A stretch of 32,116 bases of DNA, taken from NCBI GenBank assembly GCA_021775895.1, contig JAJFGX010000095.1, positions 1 through 32,116 of the forward strand, read 5' to 3'. The notes beneath the pieces were generated by a model that did no database searches, was not told where the DNA came from, and worked only from the letters and a program-made list of their open reading frames with translations. The position numbers and the translations under genes are program-made. This stretch comes from Alphaproteobacteria bacterium (GTDB lineage: Bacteria; Pseudomonadota; Alphaproteobacteria; Micavibrionales; CSBR16-224). Shown here piece after piece: positions 1 to 8,390 of this stretch. How positions within the stretch are numbered: the stretch's first letter is position 1; each line of letters begins with the position of its first letter.

Positions 1-381
1 TGGCCCTCCCCTGCGCTTCAATTTTTTATTAGGGTTGTTTCCACAATAAAAATTACCGCCAATATTTTGTGGCGCGCCTGCAAGTGCAGTTATGGTTAAT
101 TTATTGTCATCACACCAAAAACTACCACCAATATTTTCTGGCGCTCCTTTAAGTGTAGTTAGCTGGTTATCATGGCAGAAAAAATGACCTTTAACTATTA
201 CCATGGTTAGATTAGGTGATTTTTTTAAGCTTTTGTATGATATATTTAAATCATCATCAACAGTGATATCACCTGTGTTTGTGTCTTCTGTGTATTCAAC
301 ACCAATTTTATCAAGGAATTCTTTTGCCTCAATATTTGAACTAGAACTTGATCCAGAATTATTATTAAATTGCCTTTGCAT
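1..381 (-). CDS. Leucine-rich-like repeat protein, N-terminal part (runs off left edge)
   Basis: The reading frame starts with an ATG at 379-381 and stays open to base 1, giving 127 visible residues. After a Ser/Asn-rich start (about residues 6-16) and an acidic segment, it enters a repeat of about 21-23 residues with the pattern F-x-C-x-x-N-x-L-T-x-L-x-G-A-P-x-x-I-G-G. Two good copies are visible (about bases 60-190) and a third, more degenerate one (CGNN…RRGGP) lies at the edge. I know this type from repeat proteins of gut Alphaproteobacteria and some phages; the role is unknown. No signal peptide is visible. The sequence just before the start contains AGGA, unusually close to the ATG. It lies downstream of the patatin gene on the same strand but has its own candidate promoter. 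Confidence 0.7.
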   Translation of the reverse strand, partial: MQRQFNNNSGSSSSSNIEAKEFLDKIGVEYTEDTNTGDITVDDDLNISYKSLKKSPNLTMVIVKGHFFCHDNQLTTLKGAPENIGGSFWCDDNKLTITALAGAPQNIGGNFYCGNNPNKKLKRRGGP

Positions 382-420
382 TAAACGTCCTAAAAATAGA
401 TATAAGATGAAAACATATTA

Positions 421-449
421 CTCTTAAGCCGATAAAAGGTATATGTCAA
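421..449 (-). promoter_or_regulatory. Candidate sigma70 promoter of the left-edge repeat gene
   Basis: On the minus strand a perfect TTGACA (bases 444-449) is followed after 17 bases by a weak -10, TAAGAG (421-426), ending 40 bases before the start codon of the repeat gene. The -35 is consensus; the -10 matches TATAAT at only three positions, so the assignment is tentative. Confidence 0.4.
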
Positions 450-516
450 GCCATTTGTGTAAATCAATGGGTTTTTAATAAATAAGTTGAGAAGGTGTAC
501 AAGGTACAGCTTAATG

Positions 517-1518
517 TTACTCTGTGTAATGAGTGCATAAAACTGTGTAAGCAGCTTTAATGTCAGGTAAAGCACGTTCAACCGCCTCTTCACCTTCATC
601 TATTAATTCTTCTGCACGGTCAAATTCCATTAGTCCAATATGACCTATTCTGGGGCTAATTAGTACATCTGGTGGATCGCCAGCTAGTCTTGAGCGTGCC
701 AAACGATCTTGTGCGATATTCATTGCAGATACCATTGTGCCGAACATGCTGGGTGAGTGTTTTTTTCGACTGAAAATACGTTGGGTTAAAGGCATTGTTT
801 TTGCTTTGTGTACTTCTGGATTTTTATCATCTTCATCTAATATATCAAAACCAGCTATTTTTGGTACTTGATCACTAGGGTTTGCAGCTTTACCAATTAA
901 ATCACCATTTGGGTTCACGGCAATAGTCATGCGAGCGCCCAAAGCTTGACAGGGTGAAACAGGCACTGGATTAACTAAAGCACCATCAATTAACCATCTA
1001 TTATTCATGAAGACAGGAGGAAAAACCCCTGGTAGAGAGAAAGATGCACGCATTACATCTACCAATTTTCCTGATCTAACCCAAACCTCGTGTCCTGTGG
1101 TTAAATCAGTGCTTATAGAAATAAATGGGTATGGAAGGTCTTCAACTTGCATGTCTTCAAAATGTTTATGCATGAGTTTTAAAAGGCGTCTACCACTGAT
1201 GATGCCACCGCCTCTAACATGAAAATCTAAATATGATAAAATTTTAAGTCTATTTAAAGAACAAGCCCAATCTTCCACTTCATCAAGTTTACCTGCTAGA
1301 TGTGCACCACCTATTAATGCACCCATAGAAGTTCCAGATACAATTGTTGGTGTTATACCATGGCGTTTTAATGCTCTTATTACACCTATATGTGCAAAAC
1401 CCCTAGCTAAACCGCTACCTAGAGCAATTCCTATTTGCGGTGGAGGTAAAAATTTAGGTGTTGATGTCTTTTTGTTCTGCTTTGTTGTTTCTTTTTTATT
1501 ATTTTTTTTACGGAACAT
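517..1518 (-). CDS. Patatin-like phospholipase (RssA/YchK type)
   Basis: The 333-residue protein carries the patatin signature. It has a glycine-rich oxyanion loop (GSGLARG, 34-40), the nucleophile elbow GTSMG (62-66, Ser64) and the catalytic DGA (178-180, Asp178), giving the Ser-Asp dyad of patatin-type lipid acyl hydrolases. The N-terminus is a short lysine-rich stretch with no signal peptide, so a cytoplasmic or membrane-peripheral enzyme is likely. Substrate is not predictable; the bacterial family includes phospholipases and lysophospholipases. It is transcribed divergently from msbA across a 67-base AT-rich gap. The middle of the protein (about 210-265) holds a charged insertion between the catalytic Asp and the C-terminal helices. 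Confidence 0.9.
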   Translation of the reverse strand: MFRKKNNKKETTKQNKKTSTPKFLPPPQIGIALGSGLARGFAHIGVIRALKRHGITPTIVSGTSMGALIGGAHLAGKLDEVEDWACSLNRLKILSYLDFHVRGGGIISGRRLLKLMHKHFEDMQVEDLPYPFISISTDLTTGHEVWVRSGKLVDVMRASFSLPGVFPPVFMNNRWLIDGALVNPVPVSPCQALGARMTIAVNPNGDLIGKAANPSDQVPKIAGFDILDEDDKNPEVHKAKTMPLTQRIFSRKKHSPSMFGTMVSAMNIAQDRLARSRLAGDPPDVLISPRIGHIGLMEFDRAEELIDEGEEAVERALPDIKAAYTVLCTHYTE

Positions 1519-1585
1519 GCTATCTTCACTATAAAATATTTATACGATATAACAATTATAGTATAACTTTTAAAAACTCTTTGCA

Positions 1586-3376
1586 ATGAGGTTTAATTTG
1601 TCGTTAGAAAAAAATAAGCAACAGGAATATGTGACAACAGGAACTTTGATGCAAAGAATCTTGCGTAATTATATTCGTCCACATCTTTTAACCATTGGTC
1701 TTGCGACATTCTTTATGATATTGGCGGCTGCAATGACTGGTGGTCTAGCAAAGTTGATGGAGCCAATTATTGATGATGTATTCTCTGCTGATGGTGCTAA
1801 TCATTTATGGCCTGTGGCTTTTGCTGTGTTCGGAGCATTCAGTTTACGTGGAATCGCAACATACGGTCATACTGTATTAATGAATAAGGTTGGGCAAAGC
1901 GTTATTGCAACAGTGCAGAGGGAAATGTTTGCTCATTTAATTAGCATGGATTTATCTTATTTTTATAAATTAACCAGTGGTCATTTAATAACACGAATTA
2001 TATCAGATACGACGATTATGCGTAGTGCCGTTATAGACAGTATTACTGGTATTGCTAAAAGTGCTTTAACACTCTTAATTTTAATGGGTGTAATGCTTTA
2101 TCAAGATTGGCGATTAACATTAGCCTCTATGTTTGTATTTCCAGTAGCGGCCTTTTTGGTGGCAAAACTTGGTAGACGGTTACGTGGACTGTCCATGAAT
2201 ATGCAAGAGGAAACGGGTGAGCTTTCCAGTCTTTTGAACCAAAGTTTTCAAGGTATAAGGCATATAAGAGCATATGGTTTAGAACAACATGAAGAAACAA
2301 GGATTGGAAAAACCATTACTAAGCTTTATAAACTATATTGTAAGGCGACTCGCATGTCAGCGCTTGCAACCCCAATGTCAGAGATTTTAAGCGGTTTTGC
2401 AATTGTCACTATAATTGTTTATGGCGGTTATCAAGTAATTGAAGGAACGACTACACCTGGTAAGTTATTTTCTTTTATCACGGCTTTTTTGCTTGCTTAT
2501 GAGCCTATGAAGCGACTAGCAAAATTAAATACAGTGTTGCAAACAGGTCTAGCTGCCGCAGAGCGTGTATTTGAAATTATTGATATAAAATCATCTGTTG
2601 TCTCTAAAAGCAAAGCCGATGTTTTACAGTTAAGTAATGCTCCTGCTCTTAGTTTTGCTAAAGTTGCCTTTTCTTATTCTGATGAAAACAATAAAAGCAA
2701 AGGTGCTTTAGATGCTATATCTTTTGAAGTTCCAGCTGGAAAGACTGTGGCTCTTGTTGGCCCATCAGGAGCTGGAAAGACAACAATTATTAACCTTGTT
2801 CTACGTTTCTATGATGCTAATTCTGGATTAATAAGTATTGATGGAAAAAATATTAATGATGTGACTCTGGAGAGTTTAAGGTCACATATTTCTTTAGTTA
2901 GCCAAGATGTAACAATTTTTAATGATACTGTTAGTGATAATATACGCTCTGGTAGATTTGATGCTAATGATAATGAAATAGAAGAGGCTGCAAAAGCAGC
3001 AACCGCTCATGACTTTATCATGGATTTGCCAGATGGTTACAATACAAAGCTGGGTGAACATGGTTTAAAATTATCAGGTGGACAAAGGCAACGTATAGCA
3101 ATTGCACGGGCAATGTTACGTAATGCTCCATTATTATTACTTGATGAGGCAACCTCAGCACTTGATAATTCATCGGAGCGTGCAGTACAACAAGCGTTGC
3201 AAACATTGCAAAAAGGTAGAACAACTCTTGTGATAGCGCATAGGTTGTCAACTGTACAAAATGCAGATATCATATATGTGATGGATGAAGGTTCTATTCT
3301 GGAACAAGGAACTCATAAGGAGCTATTAAAACAAAATGGACTCTACAAAAAACTCTACGGTAAAGACCAAAATTGA
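1586..3376 (+). CDS. msbA: Lipid A/phospholipid export ABC transporter MsbA (TMD-NBD half-transporter)
   Basis: This is a 596-residue exporter half-transporter that would flip lipid A core or phospholipid across the inner membrane as a homodimer. The membrane domain (about 25-320) has six hydrophobic segments; the nucleotide-binding domain follows. Visible motifs are Walker A GPSGAGKT (392-399), Q-loop VSQD (438-441), signature LSGGQ (496-500), Walker B LLLLDE (516-521) and H-loop His552. Length matches MsbA. The first ATG (1586) has no Shine-Dalgarno; a second ATG at 1649 (residue 22) has AGGA six bases upstream and begins closer to the usual MsbA N-terminus, so the true start may be there. 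The gene overlaps the next one by 41 bases. A generic multidrug exporter of the same family cannot be fully excluded. Confidence 0.87.
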   Translation: MRFNLSLEKNKQQEYVTTGTLMQRILRNYIRPHLLTIGLATFFMILAAAMTGGLAKLMEPIIDDVFSADGANHLWPVAFAVFGAFSLRGIATYGHTVLMNKVGQSVIATVQREMFAHLISMDLSYFYKLTSGHLITRIISDTTIMRSAVIDSITGIAKSALTLLILMGVMLYQDWRLTLASMFVFPVAAFLVAKLGRRLRGLSMNMQEETGELSSLLNQSFQGIRHIRAYGLEQHEETRIGKTITKLYKLYCKATRMSALATPMSEILSGFAIVTIIVYGGYQVIEGTTTPGKLFSFITAFLLAYEPMKRLAKLNTVLQTGLAAAERVFEIIDIKSSVVSKSKADVLQLSNAPALSFAKVAFSYSDENNKSKGALDAISFEVPAGKTVALVGPSGAGKTTIINLVLRFYDANSGLISIDGKNINDVTLESLRSHISLVSQDVTIFNDTVSDNIRSGRFDANDNEIEEAAKAATAHDFIMDLPDGYNTKLGEHGLKLSGGQRQRIAIARAMLRNAPLLLLDEATSALDNSSERAVQQALQTLQKGRTTLVIAHRLSTVQNADIIYVMDEGSILEQGTHKELLKQNGLYKKLYGKDQN

Positions 3377-4211
3377 TAAAATAGGCAGTCAATTATTGAG
3401 TCTAGTCTTTTATTTACTTATTGGCTGGGTGTTTGCAGTGACGTGTTTATTTGTTTTGCAAAGGCAGTTGCAATATTTTCCAGATAGCCTACCTATTGGC
3501 ACCCCTGATTCTTCTGTAATATCAACTATGCATAGTGTATCTATGTTGACTAGAGATGGTATAGTTTTAAATAGTTGGTATAGTCCACCAAAATCAAATG
3601 AACACCCCGTAATTGTTTTCTTTCATGGCAATGCTGGAACTGTTCGAAATAGAATCAATAAAGCAAAATTTTTTAGTGAATATGGTATCGGAGTTTTATT
3701 GGTTGAATATCGTGGATATGGTGGTAATCCCGGTAAGCCAACTGAAGGTGGTTTATATGCTGATGGTAGAGCTGCATTTAATTTTTTAATAAATAGAAAA
3801 AAAATAAATGCAAGTCGTATAGTTATATATGGTGAAAGCATAGGCACAGGTATAGCGACACAAATGGCGATTGAGTATGAAGAAGTAGGTTTAGTGTTAG
3901 AAGCACCATTTAGCAGTGTAACATCTTTGGCAAAACGGCGTTATCCATGGGTTCCAGTGGATGTCTTATTATGGGATAAGTATGATAATTATAGAAAAGT
4001 AGCTCATATAGATAGCCCTGTTCTAGTCATACATGGTACAAATGATACTGTTGTTCCATATGTTGAAGGTGAAAAATTGTACAATAAAGCAGCATACCCT
4101 AAGGACTTAGTAACTATTGATGGAGGGAAACACTCTAACTTATATGATTATACACAAACTGGGAGGTCAATTATTTCTTTCTTAAAGCAAAATAATATTT
4201 TAATGAAATAA
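3336..4211 (+). CDS. Membrane-anchored alpha/beta hydrolase (BEM46/YfhR-like)
   Basis: The 291-residue protein has one N-terminal membrane segment (about 20-42) followed by an alpha/beta-hydrolase domain. The oxyanion-side motif HGNAG (97-101), nucleophile elbow GESIG (166-170, Ser168), acid Asp237 in HGTND and His266 in GGKHSN form a complete triad. The family contains esterases and thioesterases of unknown substrate; orientation and substrate cannot be told from sequence. The start codon lies inside msbA (41-base overlap, other frame) with no clear ribosome site, suggesting translational coupling to msbA; a TTG at 3396 is a weaker alternative. Co-transcription with a lipid exporter hints at an envelope-lipid role, which is inference only. 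Confidence 0.85.
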   Translation: MDSTKNSTVKTKIDKIGSQLLSLVFYLLIGWVFAVTCLFVLQRQLQYFPDSLPIGTPDSSVISTMHSVSMLTRDGIVLNSWYSPPKSNEHPVIVFFHGNAGTVRNRINKAKFFSEYGIGVLLVEYRGYGGNPGKPTEGGLYADGRAAFNFLINRKKINASRIVIYGESIGTGIATQMAIEYEEVGLVLEAPFSSVTSLAKRRYPWVPVDVLLWDKYDNYRKVAHIDSPVLVIHGTNDTVVPYVEGEKLYNKAAYPKDLVTIDGGKHSNLYDYTQTGRSIISFLKQNNILMK

Positions 4212-4285
4212 TTATTTTTTTATTTTATAAACTTTTTATTAACTATTATTATGCGATGATAGGAATATAGGCAGAAAATAGCCTT

Positions 4286-4305
4286 GGTATGGAAGTACCC
4301 ATATC
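4286..4305 (+). promoter_or_regulatory. Hairpin in the flagellin 5' leader
   Basis: Bases 4286-4292 (GGTATGG) pair with 4299-4305 (CCATATC) around a six-base loop, with one G-U pair. The hairpin sits 47 bases upstream of the flagellin start codon, in a 141-base intergenic leader. Flagellin leaders in Alphaproteobacteria are known sites of post-transcriptional control (FlbT in Caulobacter), but a role here is only suggested by position. Confidence 0.35.
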
Positions 4306-4352
4306 TTGTATGTAGTAACTAAAACACACAACCTAGAAAAGGGAGAAAAACA

Positions 4353-5534
4353 ATGGCAGGAGAAATAACTCTAACCGCAGCTCTGAGATCGAATCTACAG
4401 AGCCTGCAAAAAACTACAACTCTTTTGGACATCACACAAGGTCACTTGGCTACTGGTAAGAAAGTAAACAGTGCACTTGATGATGCGACAGCATTCTTTG
4501 CATCGCAAGCATTGTCCGATCGTGCTGGTGATTTAAATCGTCTTTTAGATGGTATTGGTCAGTCTGTTCAAGTTTTAAAAGCAGCCGACCAAGGTATTAC
4601 ATCTTTAACTAATCTAGTTGAACAAGCTCAATCTATTGCTGAAACTGCTCGTGATCAGGCATCTGGTGCGGCAGCTATTACAAGTGGTAATATTTCAGCA
4701 ACAGAACAAGCTGATTTAACTACTATCGCTGGTATAGCCACTGGTGATCAGTTTAGCTTGCAAGCAGGAACTGGTAACCCGATTACAACTTTCACAATTA
4801 GCACAGGCGATAGCTTGTCAGATTTGGCTAGCCAAATTAATGGTACTTCTGGGTTTTCTGCACAAATTGTTGCAGAAGGTGCTGCAGGTGCTTCTACTGA
4901 TCGTCGTTTGGAAATTAGAACAACTAATGGTGAAGATCTAATATCAGCTGAGGTAACAAATACACCACTAGCAACTTTAGGTGCCCTAGCGGATAGCTCT
5001 GGTACATTCGCCGGTACTGAAGCGGCGACAAGTCAGCCTCCACAAGATCGTGTTCAATTAGAATCAGATTTTAATGCGATTAGAACACAGATAGATCAGT
5101 TAATCCAAGATACTGGTTTCCGTGGTACTAACCTACTTAACGGTGACGGTTTGACAGTTCAGTTTAACGAAAAAAACACATCATCTATTACTGTTGCTGG
5201 TACAACTTTTGATTCATCAGGATTAAATATTTCTGCTGCGACATTTGATACAGATGCTAATATTCAGCTATCACTTGATGGTTTGACAGCGTCTCTGGAT
5301 CAGTTGCGTTCACAAGCACGTACATTTGGTGGTAACTTATCTATTATTCAAAACCGTGAAGATTTCACGAAGGGTATTATTAATACACTTCAAGAAGGTT
5401 CTGATAAATTAGTACTAGCAGATCCAAACGAAGAAGCTGCGAAACTATTGTCTTTGCAAACGTCACAACAGTTAGGTATTACCTCTCTATCGTTGGCATC
5501 GCAAGCTCAACAATCGGTTCTACGTTTATTCTAA
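4353..5534 (+). CDS. Flagellin
   Basis: The 393-residue protein has the conserved D0/D1 ends of flagellin. The N-terminus (about 1-105) contains the LATGKKVNSALDDATAFF block and the heptad-rich stretch after it. The C-terminus (about 295-393) contains RTFGGNLSIIQNR and ends in the amphipathic sequence QQSVLRLF. The central part (about 110-230) is variable and Thr/Ala-rich, with a segment resembling the flagellin hook motif. No signal peptide is present, as expected for type III export. A strong ribosome site (AAGGGAGA) precedes the ATG. No other flagellar gene is in the window, so the filament apparatus must be encoded elsewhere. A sharp hairpin terminator follows. Codons for the conserved ends look ordinary; I see no truncation. 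Confidence 0.93.
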   Translation: MAGEITLTAALRSNLQSLQKTTTLLDITQGHLATGKKVNSALDDATAFFASQALSDRAGDLNRLLDGIGQSVQVLKAADQGITSLTNLVEQAQSIAETARDQASGAAAITSGNISATEQADLTTIAGIATGDQFSLQAGTGNPITTFTISTGDSLSDLASQINGTSGFSAQIVAEGAAGASTDRRLEIRTTNGEDLISAEVTNTPLATLGALADSSGTFAGTEAATSQPPQDRVQLESDFNAIRTQIDQLIQDTGFRGTNLLNGDGLTVQFNEKNTSSITVAGTTFDSSGLNISAATFDTDANIQLSLDGLTASLDQLRSQARTFGGNLSIIQNREDFTKGIINTLQEGSDKLVLADPNEEAAKLLSLQTSQQLGITSLSLASQAQQSVLRLF

Positions 5535-5555
5535 TCGTTGGAACAAAAAGATACA

Positions 5556-5593
5556 AAAATGCCGACAGTATTTATTTACTGTCGGTTATTTTT
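5556..5593. terminator. Bidirectional intrinsic terminator
   Basis: A perfect 9-bp stem, CCGACAGTA (5562-5570) with TACTGTCGG (5577-5585), has a six-base loop and is flanked by an A-run on the left and a T-rich run on the right. It lies between the convergent flagellin and glycosyltransferase genes and can serve both. Confidence 0.88.
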
Positions 5594-5606
5594 ATAGTAA
5601 TTCCAC

Positions 5607-6788
5607 TTAATTTTGAAGCAATTCTGAATAAACCGATAATGTTTCATTGCACATTTTTTCATTCATAAAATTATTAGCAACATGGCTCATTGCCTGCGTT
5701 GCAAGTAAGGCTCTTTGTCCTGCATCAAGTGAAAGAGCTGTATCTATGGTTTGTGCTAACATCTTAATATCACCTGATGGTATTAGCCAACCTGTTTCAC
5801 CAGAGCGTATAGTTTCCTGAAAACCACCATGATCTGTTGCAATTACAGGTCTACCCATCGCTTGTGCTTCAATTGGAATTCTACCAAAACCCTCTGGCTT
5901 TGTTGCTGGACAGACAATGACACTGGATATCATATATGCAGCTGGCAAATCATCGCAATGATCAATGATTCGTATTTGTCCATTTAGTCTCGATTCTTGA
6001 ATGTGCTTTTCTAGCTCAGCTCGATAATTACCTTTTTTATCTTTGCCTGCAAATACACAAAAGAAGTTTTTGTGGTTTAAAAGCTTAAGAGCATCAATAC
6101 ATTCATGATGACCTTTACCTCTGGTAAGTCTAGCAGGTAGTATAATAATGGAAGAACCATCAGGAACACGCCAATCTTTAGATATTTTAATCAACCTATC
6201 AGGAGTGACGCTATTTGGGTGAAACTTTTCTAATGATACGCCTCTATGTATTACACGTATTTTCTCAGCTGGTACATTGTATTCTGTTTGTAAATATTCA
6301 GCTAAAAAATTAGAAACAGTAATTACAATATCACCTTTAGTGATTGAAGAATTATAAAATCGTTTGATACCACTGCCTATATTATGAGCTGCATGGCAAC
6401 TAGTTACATAGTGAATATCAGAATCTTTAGCCGCAGTCTCAGCACTCCATGCGGGGGCTCTACTGCAAGCATGTACTAACTGCACCTTATACCGCTGTAT
6501 AATATTCTTAAGGTGCTTAATATTTCGTTTAATTGTAAGTGGGTTTTTGCTATGCACTGGTAGGTCTATATGTATTCCGCCAGCACGTATAATTTTATGA
6601 ACCAATGCTCCACCAGAGGATACAACAATTGACGTAGCACCAGCTGAGGTTAAAGCTGCATTAATATCTACTACACCTTGTTCAACCCCACCGCCGTTAA
6701 GTGCAGGTATAACCTGCATAATAACGGGAGGGCGATTCGATACAAAACACTTATCAATATGGTTTTGCTGCTCATTAATTTTTAGCAT
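5607..6788 (-). CDS. Glycosyltransferase family 4 (GT-B)
   Basis: This is a 393-residue GT-B fold glycosyltransferase. The N-terminal acceptor domain contains GGGVEQGVVDIN; the C-terminal donor domain contains PARLTRGKG and the E-x7-E type motif in EGFGRIPIEAQAMG followed by PVIATDHGG. This is the pattern of retaining GT4 enzymes that use nucleotide sugars at the cytoplasmic membrane face. I start it at the ATG 6786-6788, four bases after the trxA stop; a longer frame from 6869 would overlap trxA by 77 bases and add residues without family similarity. It probably forms a two-gene operon with trxA. Acceptor unknown: an envelope glycan is likeliest; flagellin glycosylation is possible because of the convergent flagellin gene, but this is speculation. 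Confidence 0.87.
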   Translation of the reverse strand: MLKINEQQNHIDKCFVSNRPPVIMQVIPALNGGGVEQGVVDINAALTSAGATSIVVSSGGALVHKIIRAGGIHIDLPVHSKNPLTIKRNIKHLKNIIQRYKVQLVHACSRAPAWSAETAAKDSDIHYVTSCHAAHNIGSGIKRFYNSSITKGDIVITVSNFLAEYLQTEYNVPAEKIRVIHRGVSLEKFHPNSVTPDRLIKISKDWRVPDGSSIIILPARLTRGKGHHECIDALKLLNHKNFFCVFAGKDKKGNYRAELEKHIQESRLNGQIRIIDHCDDLPAAYMISSVIVCPATKPEGFGRIPIEAQAMGRPVIATDHGGFQETIRSGETGWLIPSGDIKMLAQTIDTALSLDAGQRALLATQAMSHVANNFMNEKMCNETLSVYSELLQN

Positions 6789-6792
6789 TTTG

Positions 6793-7113
6793 TTAGATAG
6801 AACTTTCAATCCATTTTTTGCAGTCTTCTTTTCCCATTGCACCAACGTGTTGAGCAACAATCTCTCCACCTTTAAATAGCATTAGTGTAGGGATAGAGCG
6901 TACGCCATATTTAGTTGGGCTTTCAGGACTTTCTTCAATATTGACTTTAGTCATTTTTACAACGCCGTCCATTTCATCAGAAAGTGTGCTCATTACAGGG
7001 GCGAAAGCCTGACAAGGGCCACACCATTCTGCCCAGAAGTCAACAAGAACTGGTAGGTCTGATTCTAATACTTCAGTTGTAAATTCATTATCTTTTATTG
7101 CATGTACACTCAT
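6793..7113 (-). CDS. trxA: Thioredoxin
   Basis: The 106-residue protein has the exact size and layout of thioredoxin 1. The active-site WCGPC lies at 30-34 (Cys31, Cys34) after FWAE, and the cis-proline loop RSIPT at 72-76. It is a cytoplasmic dithiol reductant for ribonucleotide reductase, peroxidases and other targets. It has no signal peptide. A good Shine-Dalgarno (AAGGAG) lies ten bases before the ATG. It is the first gene of an apparent trxA-glycosyltransferase operon read leftward from the 256-base AT-rich gap at 7114-7369. Confidence 0.96.
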   Translation of the reverse strand: MSVHAIKDNEFTTEVLESDLPVLVDFWAEWCGPCQAFAPVMSTLSDEMDGVVKMTKVNIEESPESPTKYGVRSIPTLMLFKGGEIVAQHVGAMGKEDCKKWIESSI

Positions 7114-7369
7114 AGTTAAACTCCTTTTGTCGATTGTTTAGAAAAATAATATATCATGTTTATTAATGGATTTATATAAATATAATAGCATTAACACCAT
7201 AAAAGACTTCACATATGTACTGTAATAGTGTATATATACATATCTTATATAAGAATCATAACGGATATTTGCATTTTATGTGTAAATGGGGTAGTTTTGT
7301 AAGTTAATTTTAATAAATTGCGTTATTTGGTACAAATAGTACTTAAATGTTAGAAAAAAGGTTGGTTTA

Positions 7370-8326
7370 ATGCTGAATCCACAGCAAACAGATAAAGAAA
7401 AGGAATCTGCGGATACGTCTGTGCAAACAGATGCGAGCTCTCAGCCAAAACGAAAAGGTGGTTTCCTACCTTGGGAATATGCTAGAGAGCTGTGGGGTGA
7501 CCATAGATTCTGGAAGCAAATGACCGTTGTTAAGGGTGGTATTGGTATTATTGCTACGGGTGCTTTATTAATACCAACAGTTTTAAGTATGCCTTTTATG
7601 TTGGCAGCATCAGCTGTGGCATTAACTGGAGTTTTATTGGCAGCAGCTGTTTTTAGTGTTGGTTATGGTATATATGGATTATCAAGCACTTGTAAACATG
7701 CAAAAAGTAAGATTAAAAATAAATTTAATGATGCTTCTTCCCCAGATGAGCAAGGTATTAGTCCTGCCATAGATGCCCCAAGTGATGATATTTCTTTATC
7801 TGATACAAGAACAGCTTTCCAAGATATGTTATTAAAAAAATGGCCATTTAAACAAATAGCAGCAAGTAGTGTTGCTCAGAAAATTGGAAAAACAGAAGTT
7901 TGGAAAAAATTCTCTAGCTTTATGGCTGAAAGCGATAATTTATTAGATACACTCACAGTTAAGAATTCAGCGGCAAGTGTGGTTATTTTTGGTAGTATAT
8001 TGCTTACAACCCAAGCGGTTGTGCTACCTCTTTTTATACCTATTGCTATTGTTGCATATTCTGTTGCCTCATTGGGACTTGGAGCTTATATGGCATATGA
8101 TGGTCTGACTTCTTTAAAAGACCAAAAAGAGAAAAAACTTAAATTAGAAGAAGAAAAAAAACTTGCCGCTGCCTTAAAATTAGAAAATGCTAAGACTAAG
8201 AAAATGGGTGGCATACGCTTTAAATTTTGGCAAGCTAAAGAGGTTAATACCAAGACTCAAGAAGAGCCAATTAATGATAACAAACCAACTACAGCCGCAA
8301 TAAAAAATAATAATAAGCAACCATAG
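7370..8326 (+). CDS. Unrecognised membrane protein with duplicated hydrophobic domain
   Basis: I do not recognise this 318-residue protein. It has a polar N-terminus, a hydrophobic Gly/Ala-rich block (about 55-104), a charged linker rich in Lys/Asp/Ser (about 105-190), a second hydrophobic block (about 200-246) and a Lys/Glu-rich helical tail (250-290). The two blocks look like copies of one unit: each begins TVxxx, has four to five small-residue-rich stretches and ends GYGIYGLSS or AYMAYDGLTS. Each could form a helical hairpin in the membrane. No signal peptide is visible. It is followed after 64 bases by another hydrophobic-core protein on the same strand, and the two may act together. No enzymatic motif is seen. 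Confidence 0.7.
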   Translation: MLNPQQTDKEKESADTSVQTDASSQPKRKGGFLPWEYARELWGDHRFWKQMTVVKGGIGIIATGALLIPTVLSMPFMLAASAVALTGVLLAAAVFSVGYGIYGLSSTCKHAKSKIKNKFNDASSPDEQGISPAIDAPSDDISLSDTRTAFQDMLLKKWPFKQIAASSVAQKIGKTEVWKKFSSFMAESDNLLDTLTVKNSAASVVIFGSILLTTQAVVLPLFIPIAIVAYSVASLGLGAYMAYDGLTSLKDQKEKKLKLEEEKKLAAALKLENAKTKKMGGIRFKFWQAKEVNTKTQEEPINDNKPTTAAIKNNNKQP

Positions 8327-8390
8327 TATTTTACGCTTGACAAAGATAAGTAAAGACACTATGTTATATAAAAACATGAGGAGAAAATTA

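Noticed and set aside
4234-4262. Sigma28 flagellin promoter
   Set aside because: A GCGATGAT -10-like element is present but no TAAA-type -35 lies at the right distance.
6789-6869. Upstream extension of the GT4 frame into trxA
   Set aside because: It would overlap the well-supported thioredoxin end by 77 bases; the ATG at 6788 just after the trxA stop is more natural.
7229-7253. Two adjacent palindromes (TGTATATATACA and CTTATATAAG) in the trxA upstream gap
   Set aside because: The region is almost entirely A and T, where such short palindromes are common by chance; no promoter is correctly spaced beside them.
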